Positions 1-7,378 of a stretch of 24,484 bases of DNA are shown in pieces. Each line of letters opens with the position of its first letter. Positions within the stretch are counted from its first letter, which is position 1. The position numbers and the translations under genes were made by a program. Source of the DNA: an uncultured Parasphingopyxis sp. (lineage in GTDB: Bacteria; Pseudomonadota; Alphaproteobacteria; Sphingomonadales; Sphingomonadaceae); contig CAJQMX010000207.1 of NCBI GenBank assembly GCA_905479515.1, positions 1 to 24,484 of the forward strand. Direction: 5' to 3'. Below the pieces are notes generated by a model. It saw only the letters and a program-made list of their open reading frames with translations. It was not told where the DNA came from and did not search any database.

Positions 1-26
1 CGAAACAGATCCTCGTCGCGGGTCAT
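1..26 (-). CDS. Start of a gene running off the left edge (possibly terminase-like)
   Basis: A minus-strand ATG at 26 overlaps the stop of the DUF5681 gene in an ATGA junction. The visible codons read MTRDEDLF and stay open to the window edge. Translational coupling to the upstream gene suggests it belongs to the same cassette. In related alphaproteobacterial cassettes, as I recall them, the gene after a ParB-methyltransferase and a DUF5681 gene encodes a phage terminase large-subunit-like protein. Eight residues cannot show this, so the product is inference. Confidence 0.45.
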
Positions 27-421
27 GACGCATCCTCCGGCCCGCCGCGCATCCGCTCAGCGAACTGTTCGAGAACCACGCGATCGGCATCGGAAAGCGG
101 CTTTGGCGCCTCGGTGGGAAGTGCGCGCGCTTCCATCTCCCGGTTGAGACGCAGGACAGATTCGATAGCCCTCAGGTCGCCGCTGGCCGCCTTGTTGACC
201 AATTGGGTGACGGCCGCGTCGAGCTTGCTGATTTTACGATCCCTGCCATTTTCCTTCACGGTTAGCCGCACGGCCAACGCCTTTTTGACGACCGTGTCGA
301 GATTGCGTGAACCGCGCGGCCGGCCCTTGCGGTTGCCGGGACGATCCTTCCCGAACTGAGTGTGAACGGGCGGCTTGCCCTTGCCTACGGCATATGGGCG
401 ATCACGATATTTACTGGGCAT
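23..421 (-). CDS. DUF5681 domain-containing protein
   Basis: A 132-residue basic protein of unknown function. Residues 22-40 carry the FGKDRPGNRKGRPRGSRNL segment typical of DUF5681, a Gly/Arg/Pro-rich motif near the N-terminus. A predicted helical middle follows (LAVRLTVKENGR... KLDAAVTQLVNKAASGDLRAIE). The family is found beside phage-like terminase and methyltransferase genes; a role as a small DNA-binding or packaging accessory is only a guess. The ATG at 421 lies inside the end of the upstream methyltransferase (11-nt overlap), and its own TGA overlaps the next start. The three genes are therefore almost certainly co-translated. Confidence is high for the family and low for function. Confidence 0.82.
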   Translation of the reverse strand: MPSKYRDRPYAVGKGKPPVHTQFGKDRPGNRKGRPRGSRNLDTVVKKALAVRLTVKENGRDRKISKLDAAVTQLVNKAASGDLRAIESVLRLNREMEARALPTEAPKPLSDADRVVLEQFAERMRGGPEDAS

Positions 422-1787
422 CGCCGTCCTCCCCTTGGCTCGGCGCGGCGCGCTGAACTGAAACTTCTGAAAAAGTCAGACCGGTCCGGCGATTGACAGG
501 TTCCTCGCCGAAAGCCTGCAGGAAGCGTTCGATCGCGACGTCGCAATAATGCGGGTCGAGTTCGATGACCTTTGCGCGGCGGCCCATTTTTTCCGCCGCG
601 ATGAGCGTGGTCCCGCTACCGGAAAACCCGTCAAATACGACATCGCCAGGCCGCGAAACATCGAGCAAGAGATCGCAGATCATTTCGACCGGCTTGACGG
701 TTGCGTGGATCGACAAAGCACGATCACGGCCCCGGCCAAAGCTGTTCATCCCGGGATAGCGCCAGATATTATGCCGGTCCCGGCCGTGTTTGCCGAGCAT
801 GATGTTGTTGATATGCGGGGCCTTGCCATGCTTCGATACTGCGATGAGTTCATGGGCGCTCCGATATAGCGAGCCCATTCCTCCTTTGCCCTTGTCCCAG
901 ACAACAATGGTCTTCAGTTCAAACCCGGCTCTGTCGCCTGCCTCAAGCAAGTCGCCGATATGCTTCCCGTCCATGAACCCATAGATGAGCGCCCCATCGG
1001 CAAGATGCGGTTTTACCGCTTCGTATGAGCCCGTCAGGAAGGCCCGGAATTCCTCCTTGCCCATTTCGCCGGCGCCCATCGCGAAATCGCCGTGCTGATG
1101 CTTCCCCTTGCCGGAATATTCCGCGGCCCGAAGATTATAGGGCGCATCCTGCTCGACGAGCTGTACTATTTCGCCGCGCACCGCGGCGGCTACGGTTTCA
1201 GGGTTTGTGCTATCGCCGCAGACGAGTGTATGACCGTTCGCATAATCCCAGTTGTCGCCCAATTGGCTGATAGTGACTGACCGCATGGCGCTGGGCGGCT
1301 TGTCGAGATCGGACCAGTCGGTCTGCTCCAGGCTCGCAATCGCAAATTCGATTGTCGGATGCTCAAAGCCTGACAGGGTCAGATCGAGATCAGGTGTTTC
1401 GAGCCGCAACTCTCGAAACTCTTCTGCCCTGGCGGTTTCGTTCCACGTAGAGCGCTCGGCGATCCGGTTGTCCGCCAGGGCATATAGCCTCAGTTCTTGC
1501 TCACTCAGATGATCGACCCGCAGTGTCGGAATGGAATTCAGGCCGGCACGTTTCGCTGCTTCGACACGCCCGTGTCCGGCAACGATGCGGTTATCGGCGT
1601 CTCGGATTACCGGACTGATCATGCCAAATGCGGAGAGGCTGTTTTCCAATGCGGCTAATTGCGCCGGACCGTGGTCGCGCGCATTTCTCTCAGCTGGCCT
1701 CAGCAATTCTATCGGGGTTAGTTCATACGGGAGTAGCCGCTCTCCCTGAACCGGGGTCGAGCTACCATCTTCATTGTTCATAGTCAT
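411..1787 (-). CDS. ParB-domain site-specific DNA methyltransferase (beta-class, N6A/N4C type)
   Basis: A 458-residue protein with two parts. Residues about 18-115 form a ParB/Srx-like N-terminal domain (ELTPIELLRPAERNARDHG, then VAGHGRVEAAKRAG). Residues about 175-430 form an amino-methyltransferase domain. The catalytic motif IV (residue 214) precedes the SAM-binding motif I (FDGFSGSGTT, 385-394), with HATVKP before it, which is the beta-class order. It should transfer methyl from SAM to adenine N6 or cytosine N4. No restriction endonuclease is next to it, so it looks like an orphan methylase of a mobile or phage-like cassette. Motif IV reads DAPY, not the usual DPPY, and motif I has DGF where DPF is common, so activity may be altered. 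The start is supported by AGGA eight bases before ATG 1787. Confidence 0.88.
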   Translation of the reverse strand: MTMNNEDGSSTPVQGERLLPYELTPIELLRPAERNARDHGPAQLAALENSLSAFGMISPVIRDADNRIVAGHGRVEAAKRAGLNSIPTLRVDHLSEQELRLYALADNRIAERSTWNETARAEEFRELRLETPDLDLTLSGFEHPTIEFAIASLEQTDWSDLDKPPSAMRSVTISQLGDNWDYANGHTLVCGDSTNPETVAAAVRGEIVQLVEQDAPYNLRAAEYSGKGKHQHGDFAMGAGEMGKEEFRAFLTGSYEAVKPHLADGALIYGFMDGKHIGDLLEAGDRAGFELKTIVVWDKGKGGMGSLYRSAHELIAVSKHGKAPHINNIMLGKHGRDRHNIWRYPGMNSFGRGRDRALSIHATVKPVEMICDLLLDVSRPGDVVFDGFSGSGTTLIAAEKMGRRAKVIELDPHYCDVAIERFLQAFGEEPVNRRTGLTFSEVSVQRAAPSQGEDGDAQ

Positions 1788-1893
1788 TGTCGGCGTCCTT
1801 AGCTTGGACGTCGAATGCGGCAGGTCGGCACAATAAGGCCTCAGCCATATGCACCGATCCGCCTCATTCGAGACGTCACATTGATTACGCTTT

Positions 1894-2003
1894 GGATTAT
1901 TCGCTCGACGGCGTTGTTAACGCTCGTGCCCGCCGTCCCCGGCGGAAAGGATTATTCGCTCGACGGCGCTGCGAGCGCTCGTGCCCACCATCCCGGCGGA
2001 GAA
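1894..2003. repeat. Imperfect 55-bp tandem direct repeat (two copies)
   Basis: Copies at 1894-1948 and 1949-2003 are directly abutting. The first 20 bases (GGATTATTCGCTCGACGGCG) are identical, and the rest differs by a handful of substitutions plus a compensating one-base shift near the end. The unit length is not a multiple of three, which argues against a coding repeat. Each copy also contains GACGGCG-like and reversed-complement CGCCGTC-like segments, best preserved in copy 1, which could fold into a hairpin. Function is unknown. Confidence 0.8.
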
Positions 2004-2093
2004 GCTGACAACCCCTCTACGGATCCGCTTGCTTTTTTTTCAGACTGCCCGGCTCCGGTGCAGCCTGTCGCTGATGGCAATCTAAACGGCATG

Positions 2094-2188
2094 GTTAGCA
2101 AAAAGCAAGGGGAGGGTATGTCGGCTTACTACGCAGATCTGCGCAATATTTTCCCAGTAAACCTTCACGGGTAAAATGCTTTGCTAAC
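2094..2188. repeat. Long-spaced inverted repeat GTTAGCAAA / TTTGCTAAC
   Basis: Nine-base arms at 2094-2102 and 2180-2188 are exact reverse complements. Pairing extends by three more bases (GCA/TGC) if a two-base bulge is allowed. The enclosed 77 bases hold a diverged copy of the TTTACCCAGTAAA motif (2149-2161, TTTTCCCAGTAAA). This could be a structured transcript or the ends of a tiny defunct element. Confidence 0.55.
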
Positions 2189-2233
2189 GCCGGAAATCCG
2201 TGGTTTATGAGTGCGGTTTAGGAGCACTTAAGC

Positions 2234-2270
2234 GAATTTACCCAGTAAATTCCCGTGTATCAGGGAATTC
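2234..2270. repeat. Overlapping palindromes GAATTTAC-CCA-GTAAATTC and AATTCCC-N8-GGGAATT
   Basis: Positions 2234-2252 form a perfect inverted repeat with 8-bp arms and a 3-bp centre. Its right arm overlaps a second inverted repeat (2248-2254 with 2263-2269, 8-bp spacer). A related half-diverged copy lies 88 bp upstream at 2149-2161. The geometry fits a protein-binding or recombination site or a small palindromic repeat element; the sequence alone does not decide between them. Confidence 0.65.
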
Positions 2271-2772
2271 TACGCCAGAGACCGGTTCGCTCCAGACTGC
2301 GTCGCGCACCACTTTCTACAAACCGAAAGACGGGTCAGCGCCTTGGTTTGCGGTCAGAATAACAGCGATAGTTCGGTAGTTTAGCAGGCATTGTAACGTT
2401 AACTCGAGGGGCGACCTGCCTGGGCGATGACTATCCTACAACAACCCAACCAATTTCCTTTGATCGCCATCGCTTTCCATCCGAAATTTTCCGGTACGCG
2501 GTTTGGACGTTTCCTATGAGACAGTGCGTCGCTGATATTTGAAGTGTGGGCCGTCTATCGCGCGCAACTTGAGGTCAGCCCAACCTATCCCCACCGACCA
2601 CTGACATCTGGGGCTGGCGGCCGAGCATGTGACCGACAAACCAGCCTGCTTCAAGTAAACTGGCAACGCCTTCATTCCTGCTGGCAGCCAATGCTATCTT
2701 GCATAACCTACAAAATAACAGCATTATGGTGCAATGCAGCATCGAGACGACACCAAAGCTAATACTGCCCAT

Positions 2773-3063
2773 ATGCTCGCTGAATCCATCAGTATGCAGA
2801 GGATGATCCACACAAAGTATAATGGTGTTCAACTAAGGCTGGCGCCGCACCAATTGTTTGTTCGTAATGAGGCAATATATCTCGGCGCATTCAATCCTGA
2901 GAAAAATCGCCGGAGTGACGAAGCGCCAAGCCTGGGGTTTTTCAATGTGTCTGGGATGTCCGGCGTCGAACTCTCCAACGCGACATTTGAACCCATTCCA
3001 GATTTTGATGGAGAACCGCCCAGGTCTTGTGACATGATGTTGGTCACTTTGCAGCTAGAGTGA
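2773..3063 (+). CDS. Small WYL-like domain protein, hypothetical
   Basis: A 96-residue product if the ATG at 2773 is used. From that start the segment YNGVQLRLAPHQLFVRNEAI (residues 16-35) matches the core of WYL-type ligand-sensing domains, with the PH.LF and YLGAFNP pattern. The protein then continues through LGFFNVSGMSGVELSNATF to an acidic DGEPPRS tail. No DNA-binding helix-turn-helix is present, so it is either a stand-alone small WYL protein or the surviving C-terminal part of a regulator. An upstream in-frame ATG at 2734 is possible, but the family-like start aligns best at 2773. No clear ribosome binding site is visible. It stands alone, convergent with the glucokinase operon. Confidence 0.6.
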   Translation: MLAESISMQRMIHTKYNGVQLRLAPHQLFVRNEAIYLGAFNPEKNRRSDEAPSLGFFNVSGMSGVELSNATFEPIPDFDGEPPRSCDMMLVTLQLE

Positions 3064-3241
3064 AGATATCTTGTCATTTTCCAGATGGACAGACTATGCG
3101 AATCCGGTCGCCTTCGGCCGTTCGGTTTCATTCAAAAGCCGGATAATATTCTGCTACGCTTGATCCAATAACGCCGCCGATCGATTGTCCGCCACCTGAC
3201 CGGAAAGTCTCAACCCGCGCCCCAAGTCTATGGCGACACGC

Positions 3242-4210
3242 TCAATGGTGGCTGGGTGTGGATATTCTTCCAGCAAGCGCTGCGCCGATCAGGCCGGCAT
3301 CGGGCTCGTCGAGATAGCTAACCGGCACTGCACGCAGATAGTTTTCGAACCGCCCTTTGGCAACAAAGCGCTCCGCAAAGGGCGAGTCCGCCAGCCGTAC
3401 GCGGAACCGGCCCGCCAGCCCGCCAGCAAGCACCAGCGCGTTCGCGCCCTGCGCAAGCACGATATCGCCCGCGGCCGAGCCGAGGGAGCCAAGAAACCTG
3501 TCCAGTGCCTGAGCGGCATGGAGATCGCTGTTATCGAGCGCGGCTTGCCAGAGATCGGCATCATTTGTTGGCCCAGCATTCTCGGTTCCAGCCAATTCGC
3601 GATAGATACGCATCAGGCCCGGGCCAGCGACGATCCGTTCAATCGAAACCCTCCCAAACTCCGCACGCGCTCGATTGAGAACTCGCGTTTCGAATTCGTC
3701 GGAGGGGGCAAACCCAATGTGCCCGCCCTCGGTTTCCAAGACATGATAATGATCGTCCGCAAGAACGAGTTGGGCGACACCAAGCCCCGTGCCCGGCCCG
3801 ATAATCGATACGCTTCCCATCTGCGGCAGCAACTCGGAGGGGCCCAATATCGGGAGAAGCCGGCTTTTACCAACTGCCGCCACAACATGGCCGACAGCCT
3901 CAAAGTCGTTACAGAATGTACAGCTATCGAATCCGAAACCGGCAATCAGCGCATGCCGGTCGATCACCCAGGCGCGATTTGTCAGCGTCACGACATCGCC
4001 GCTGATATCGGTGGCCAGCGCAAACGCCGCTTCACCGGGTAGCGGGACCGGCAAGGATCTCGCATAACTGCTCAGGACGCTTTCGAAACTGTCAAACTCG
4101 TTGGCAGAAAACTTTGTCTTGTTCTCAAGCCGCGGTGTTTGGTCACCATCGAAACTGGCTAGAGCAAAACGGGCATGTGTGCCGCCGATATCACCGACAA
4201 GTAATTGCAA
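3242..4210 (-). CDS. glk: Glucokinase (bacterial Glk family)
   Basis: A 322-residue cytosolic kinase that phosphorylates glucose with ATP to give glucose-6-phosphate. The N-terminal phosphate loop GDIGGTHARFALA (residues 7-19), the catalytic-Asp segment TFCNDFEAVGH near residue 100, the GPGTGLGVAQL loop and the substrate-site ETEGGHIGF are all present. The absence of ROK zinc-cluster features places it in the E. coli-type Glk family. The start is a TTG at 4210: no ATG or GTG gives a full N-terminus, and AAGGG lies eight bases upstream, overlapping the end of otsA. It is the last gene of the otsB-GH15-otsA-glk operon, with four bases between it and the otsA stop. It can provide glucose-6-phosphate for OtsA or salvage glucose released by the GH15 enzyme. 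Confidence 0.93.
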   Translation of the reverse strand: MQLLVGDIGGTHARFALASFDGDQTPRLENKTKFSANEFDSFESVLSSYARSLPVPLPGEAAFALATDISGDVVTLTNRAWVIDRHALIAGFGFDSCTFCNDFEAVGHVVAAVGKSRLLPILGPSELLPQMGSVSIIGPGTGLGVAQLVLADDHYHVLETEGGHIGFAPSDEFETRVLNRARAEFGRVSIERIVAGPGLMRIYRELAGTENAGPTNDADLWQAALDNSDLHAAQALDRFLGSLGSAAGDIVLAQGANALVLAGGLAGRFRVRLADSPFAERFVAKGRFENYLRAVPVSYLDEPDAGLIGAALAGRISTPSHH

Positions 4211-4214
4211 TCGC

Positions 4215-5588
4215 CTAACCCTTTAGATCAGCGACGAACTTGTCGCGCCACCAGTTGACGTCTTCATCCCGGGTCCGCTCATACATGGCGCGCCAACGTT
4301 CCTTGCGTTCGTCGAGATCCATGTCGAGTGCTCTTGTGATCGCCTCACTGATCTCGTCGGCGCTATAAGGATTGACGAGCATCGCTTCCTGGAGCTGCGC
4401 CGCAGCACCGGCAAAGCGCGAGAGAATCAGCACGCCCGGATCCTCCGGATTTTGCGCGGCGATATATTCTTTTGCGACGAGGTTCATCCCGTCGCGCAGC
4501 GGCGTGATAAGCGCAATCGCCGAAGCACGATAGAGCCCGGCCAACGCATTGCGGGGATAGCCGCGGTTGACGTACCGGATGGGCACCCAGTCGACATCGG
4601 CATAGCGACCATTGATATGACCCGACTGGGTTTCAAGCCGTTCGCGAATTTCCTGATAGGTATGGACCTCGCCGCGCGAGGGCGGCGCGATCTGGAGCAA
4701 CACGACGCTATTGGTGCGCTCCGGATTGTTGACGAGAAAGCGCTCATACCCCTGGAACCGCTCTTCTACGCCCTTCGAATAGTCGAGCCGGTCGACACCG
4801 ATAATCACTTTCTTGTCTAGCGTACTGGCTTGAAGCTGATCATAGGCTTGCTTGGCCTCGACACTCTCGCCGGCCTCAGTAAACTCGTCGAAATCGATGC
4901 CGATCGGATAGGCTCTGGCGATGACCGTCTTGCCCTCGCAACGAACGGTGCCATCCTCGTCGACGGTGCCTCCCATTTCCTTTTCAATATAATGGGCAAA
5001 ACTCTCCAGCCATTCCTGCGTCTGGAATCCGATCACGTCATAGTCGAGCATCGTGCGCACCAACCGCTCATGATAGGGCAGCGAGACGAAGAGACGGGTC
5101 GGCGGCCAAGGGATGTGGAGGAAGAAGCCCAACCGGTTCTTGACACCGCGGTCGCGCAGCATCTTGCCCAGTGGGATCATGTGATAGTCATGGATCCAGA
5201 CAAGATCGTCGGGCTCAATCAGCGGAGCGGCGGCATCAGCGAACAGCTCGTTGACGCGTTCATAGCCGCTGCCGAAAGTGCGTTCATATTCGGCAAGGTC
5301 AATCCGGTAGTGGAAGAGCGGCCAAAGCGTTCTGTTAGCATAGCCGTTGTAATATTCCTCGATATCCTGGCGCTCAAGGTCGATCGTGACGGTCGTCACG
5401 CCATCCTTGCGCTGCATGTCAAGCTTGCCCTCGAACGTCTCGCATTCTTCGCCCGACCAACCAAACCAGAGGCCACGATTTTCACGCAGGGCGGCCAGAA
5501 GCGCTACGGCGAGCCCGCCTTGCGCGCCGGACGCACTTTTCGCCTTGGGTGCGGACACGCGGTTGGAGATTACAATCAGCCGACTCAT
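4215..5588 (-). CDS. otsA: Trehalose-6-phosphate synthase (GT20)
   Basis: A 457-residue retaining glycosyltransferase joining UDP-glucose and glucose-6-phosphate into trehalose-6-phosphate. Family landmarks in order are SRLIVISNRV at the start, the GGL loop near residue 24, WIHDYHMIPLG, GVDRLDYSKGVEERF (the conserved Arg/Lys phosphate binders) and DGMNLVAKEYIAAQ. The length is close to E. coli OtsA. The ATG at 5588 is chosen because it overlaps the GH15 stop in an ATGA junction and begins the conserved MSRLIVISNRV. The open frame extends 28 codons further upstream, but that part lies inside the GH15 gene and is not family-like. It acts in the cytosol, with OtsB as the next step. Confidence 0.96.
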   Translation of the reverse strand: MSRLIVISNRVSAPKAKSASGAQGGLAVALLAALRENRGLWFGWSGEECETFEGKLDMQRKDGVTTVTIDLERQDIEEYYNGYANRTLWPLFHYRIDLAEYERTFGSGYERVNELFADAAAPLIEPDDLVWIHDYHMIPLGKMLRDRGVKNRLGFFLHIPWPPTRLFVSLPYHERLVRTMLDYDVIGFQTQEWLESFAHYIEKEMGGTVDEDGTVRCEGKTVIARAYPIGIDFDEFTEAGESVEAKQAYDQLQASTLDKKVIIGVDRLDYSKGVEERFQGYERFLVNNPERTNSVVLLQIAPPSRGEVHTYQEIRERLETQSGHINGRYADVDWVPIRYVNRGYPRNALAGLYRASAIALITPLRDGMNLVAKEYIAAQNPEDPGVLILSRFAGAAAQLQEAMLVNPYSADEISEAITRALDMDLDERKERWRAMYERTRDEDVNWWRDKFVADLKG

Positions 5589-7378
5589 CTTACAGTGTTC
5601 CAGGGGATGGAGAGCAATCCCGCACAATTGATAATACCGACCAACGAATAGGTCTGCGGGAAGTTGCCCCACAATTCCCCTGTCTCGAAATCCATGTCTT
5701 CCGAAAGCAGGCCCGATTGAGTGCGATGGTCGAGCATTTCCTCAAACCAGGTGCGCGCCTCCTCTCGGCGGCCGACCAAGTATAGCGCCTCTATCATCCA
5801 GAAGGTGCAGAAGTTGAATGCTGTCTCGGGCAGGCCGAAATCGTCCTCGCTATCGTAGCGCAAAAGATGATTCTCGCGGCGCAGCCGCTGCTCTACGGCA
5901 TCAAATGTCGCCAGGAATCGGGGATCATCAGGCGTGAGGAAACGCATGTCGACAAGCTGCAACAGGCTGGCATCCACATCGCTGCCCCCGAAGATCGCAC
6001 CATAGCGTCCGGCTTCTGCGTTCCATGCTTTTTCATCAATAGTTTCGCGGATCGTGTTGGCGCGCTCGGCCCAGAAATCGACCTTATCTGCCAGGCCGAG
6101 CATGCTCGCGGCATTGGAGAGCCGATCGCAGGCCGCCCAACTCATCACCGCGCTATATGTGTGGACGGCGGTCCGCGTGCGGAATTCCCACAGACCGGCA
6201 TCGGGCTGCGCATAATTGGCCCAGGCAACGTCGCCCACGGCTTCCAGTTTCTCGAAATCAGCAACATCCGAGACCCGCATCAGCCGCTGATCGCAAAAGG
6301 CCTGGATATTGGGCATGATGATCTGGCCGTAAACATCGTGCTGCGTCTGAAGATAGGCCGCGTTGCCGACACGCACCGGCCCCATGCCGCGATAGCCGGG
6401 CAAGGTTTCTGCCGTCCATTCGGTAAGGTCGGTATCCCCGCTGACCGAAAAGAGCGGCTGAATCGCGCCTTCTTTCATCTCATCGACAAGGTTGCGGAGA
6501 TAGCCGAGATATTTTTCGAGTACGTCGAGCGCGCCGAGGCGGTTCAGCGCCTGAACCGTGTAATAGGCATCACGCAGCCAGCAATAGCGATAGTCCCAGT
6601 TGCGTTCCGAATGCGGCGCTTCTGGTATTGACGTCGTCAGCGCGGCGACGATGGCACCCGTCTCCTCGTGCTGGCAGAGCTTCAGCGTAATCGCAGCCCG
6701 GATAACAGCATCCTGCCATTCGAACGGGGTGGCGAGACCGCGGACCCAGAAGCGCCAGTAATCAAGCGTAAGATCACGCGTCGAACTGACTTCCCGGCTG
6801 ATATTGCCGACAAAGGGTTCATCTGGCCCGAGAAAGAAATGCAGCGGCTTTTCGACGCGGAATGGGCGTCCATCCTGGATGTAACCGACCGGAGCATCAG
6901 TGCTGAGTCTCAGCGTCAAAGCGCCGACGAGATAACGGATATGGTTGGTGCCGTTGGTCCGCTCCACATCCCTGTCACCCCAGTTTTTGGTTGGGGCCAG
7001 CCGCGTGCGAAGCCGGGGCGAGCCCGCGAGCGGGGTCACGACCCGGCAATAAGCAACGGGCCGGTACATGCGCCCCGAGCGTTCGTAACGCGGGCAAAAG
7101 CTCAATATTTCGACCTCTCCGCCATGGGCGTCGGTGAGTATGGTCGCAACAATCGGCGAATTGCGCAGATAATGCTGTCGGGCGCTGATCTGGTCGACGA
7201 GTTCGAAGCTCCAGATACCACGCGGTTCCTCGCCCTCGGCCGGATCGTCGAGCAAGGCGCAAAAGACCGGATCGCCGTCGACACGCGGAACGCAGCCCCA
7301 GACGAGCGAACCGGCAGAATCGATGAGCCCGCTCACCTGGCAATTGCCGATCGGCCAGAGGTTTAAATCGGCCGTCAT
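5585..7378 (-). CDS. Glycoside hydrolase family 15 protein (trehalase/glucoamylase-like)
   Basis: A 597-residue enzyme with the GH15 layout: an N-terminal beta-sandwich (about 1-230) and an (alpha/alpha)6 barrel (about 240-597). Recognisable barrel motifs are RNWDYRYCWLRDAYYTVQAL (259-278), QPDAGLWEFR with the likely general acid Glu398, FNFCTFWMIEAL, and GLLSEDMDFETGELWGNFPQ with the likely base Glu560. GH15 members of this type include proven trehalases in mycobacteria as well as glucoamylases, so the substrate is inferred. No signal peptide is visible, so it is probably cytosolic. It overlaps otsB and otsA by ATGA junctions on both sides, so the three products are coupled in translation. 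A hydrolase inside a synthesis operon suggests trehalose turnover or removal of a by-product. Confidence 0.92.
   Translation of the reverse strand: MTADLNLWPIGNCQVSGLIDSAGSLVWGCVPRVDGDPVFCALLDDPAEGEEPRGIWSFELVDQISARQHYLRNSPIVATILTDAHGGEVEILSFCPRYERSGRMYRPVAYCRVVTPLAGSPRLRTRLAPTKNWGDRDVERTNGTNHIRYLVGALTLRLSTDAPVGYIQDGRPFRVEKPLHFFLGPDEPFVGNISREVSSTRDLTLDYWRFWVRGLATPFEWQDAVIRAAITLKLCQHEETGAIVAALTTSIPEAPHSERNWDYRYCWLRDAYYTVQALNRLGALDVLEKYLGYLRNLVDEMKEGAIQPLFSVSGDTDLTEWTAETLPGYRGMGPVRVGNAAYLQTQHDVYGQIIMPNIQAFCDQRLMRVSDVADFEKLEAVGDVAWANYAQPDAGLWEFRTRTAVHTYSAVMSWAACDRLSNAASMLGLADKVDFWAERANTIRETIDEKAWNAEAGRYGAIFGGSDVDASLLQLVDMRFLTPDDPRFLATFDAVEQRLRRENHLLRYDSEDDFGLPETAFNFCTFWMIEALYLVGRREEARTWFEEMLDHRTQSGLLSEDMDFETGELWGNFPQTYSLVGIINCAGLLSIPWNTVR

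Larger units (their letters stand above)
1788..2772. other. About 1 kb gene-poor, repeat-bearing intergenic region
   Basis: No reading frame here resembles a protein I recognise. The part after about 2080 is visibly more AT-rich than the flanking genes. It contains the tandem repeat at 1894-2003, a T-run at 2034-2041 with only a weak preceding hairpin, and the inverted-repeat cluster at 2094-2270. A possible 18-codon peptide (2118-2174, MSAYYADLRNIFPVNLHG) follows a purine-rich stretch, but the spacing to its ATG is poor. From about 2271 to 2772 I see nothing supportable. The region separates the methyltransferase cassette from chromosomal metabolism, so it may be an element boundary. Confidence 0.6.

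Noticed and set aside
2013..2041. Rho-independent terminator before the T-run at 2034-2041
   Set aside because: Only a four-base AAGC/GCTT stem or a loopless CGGATCCG palindrome precedes the T-run.
2118..2174. 18-residue leader peptide MSAYYADLRNIFPVNLHG
   Set aside because: The purine-rich stretch is only one or two bases from the ATG, and part of the frame is repeat sequence. Not enough to call a gene.
1894..2270. CRISPR array
   Set aside because: There are only two abutting copies with no spacers, and no cas genes.
3230..4042. Plus-strand open frame of 270 codons opposite glk
   Set aside because: Antisense to a convincing glucokinase and without recognisable domains.
4830..5651. Plus-strand open frame of 273 codons
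   Set aside because: Antisense shadow of otsA, which has full family support.
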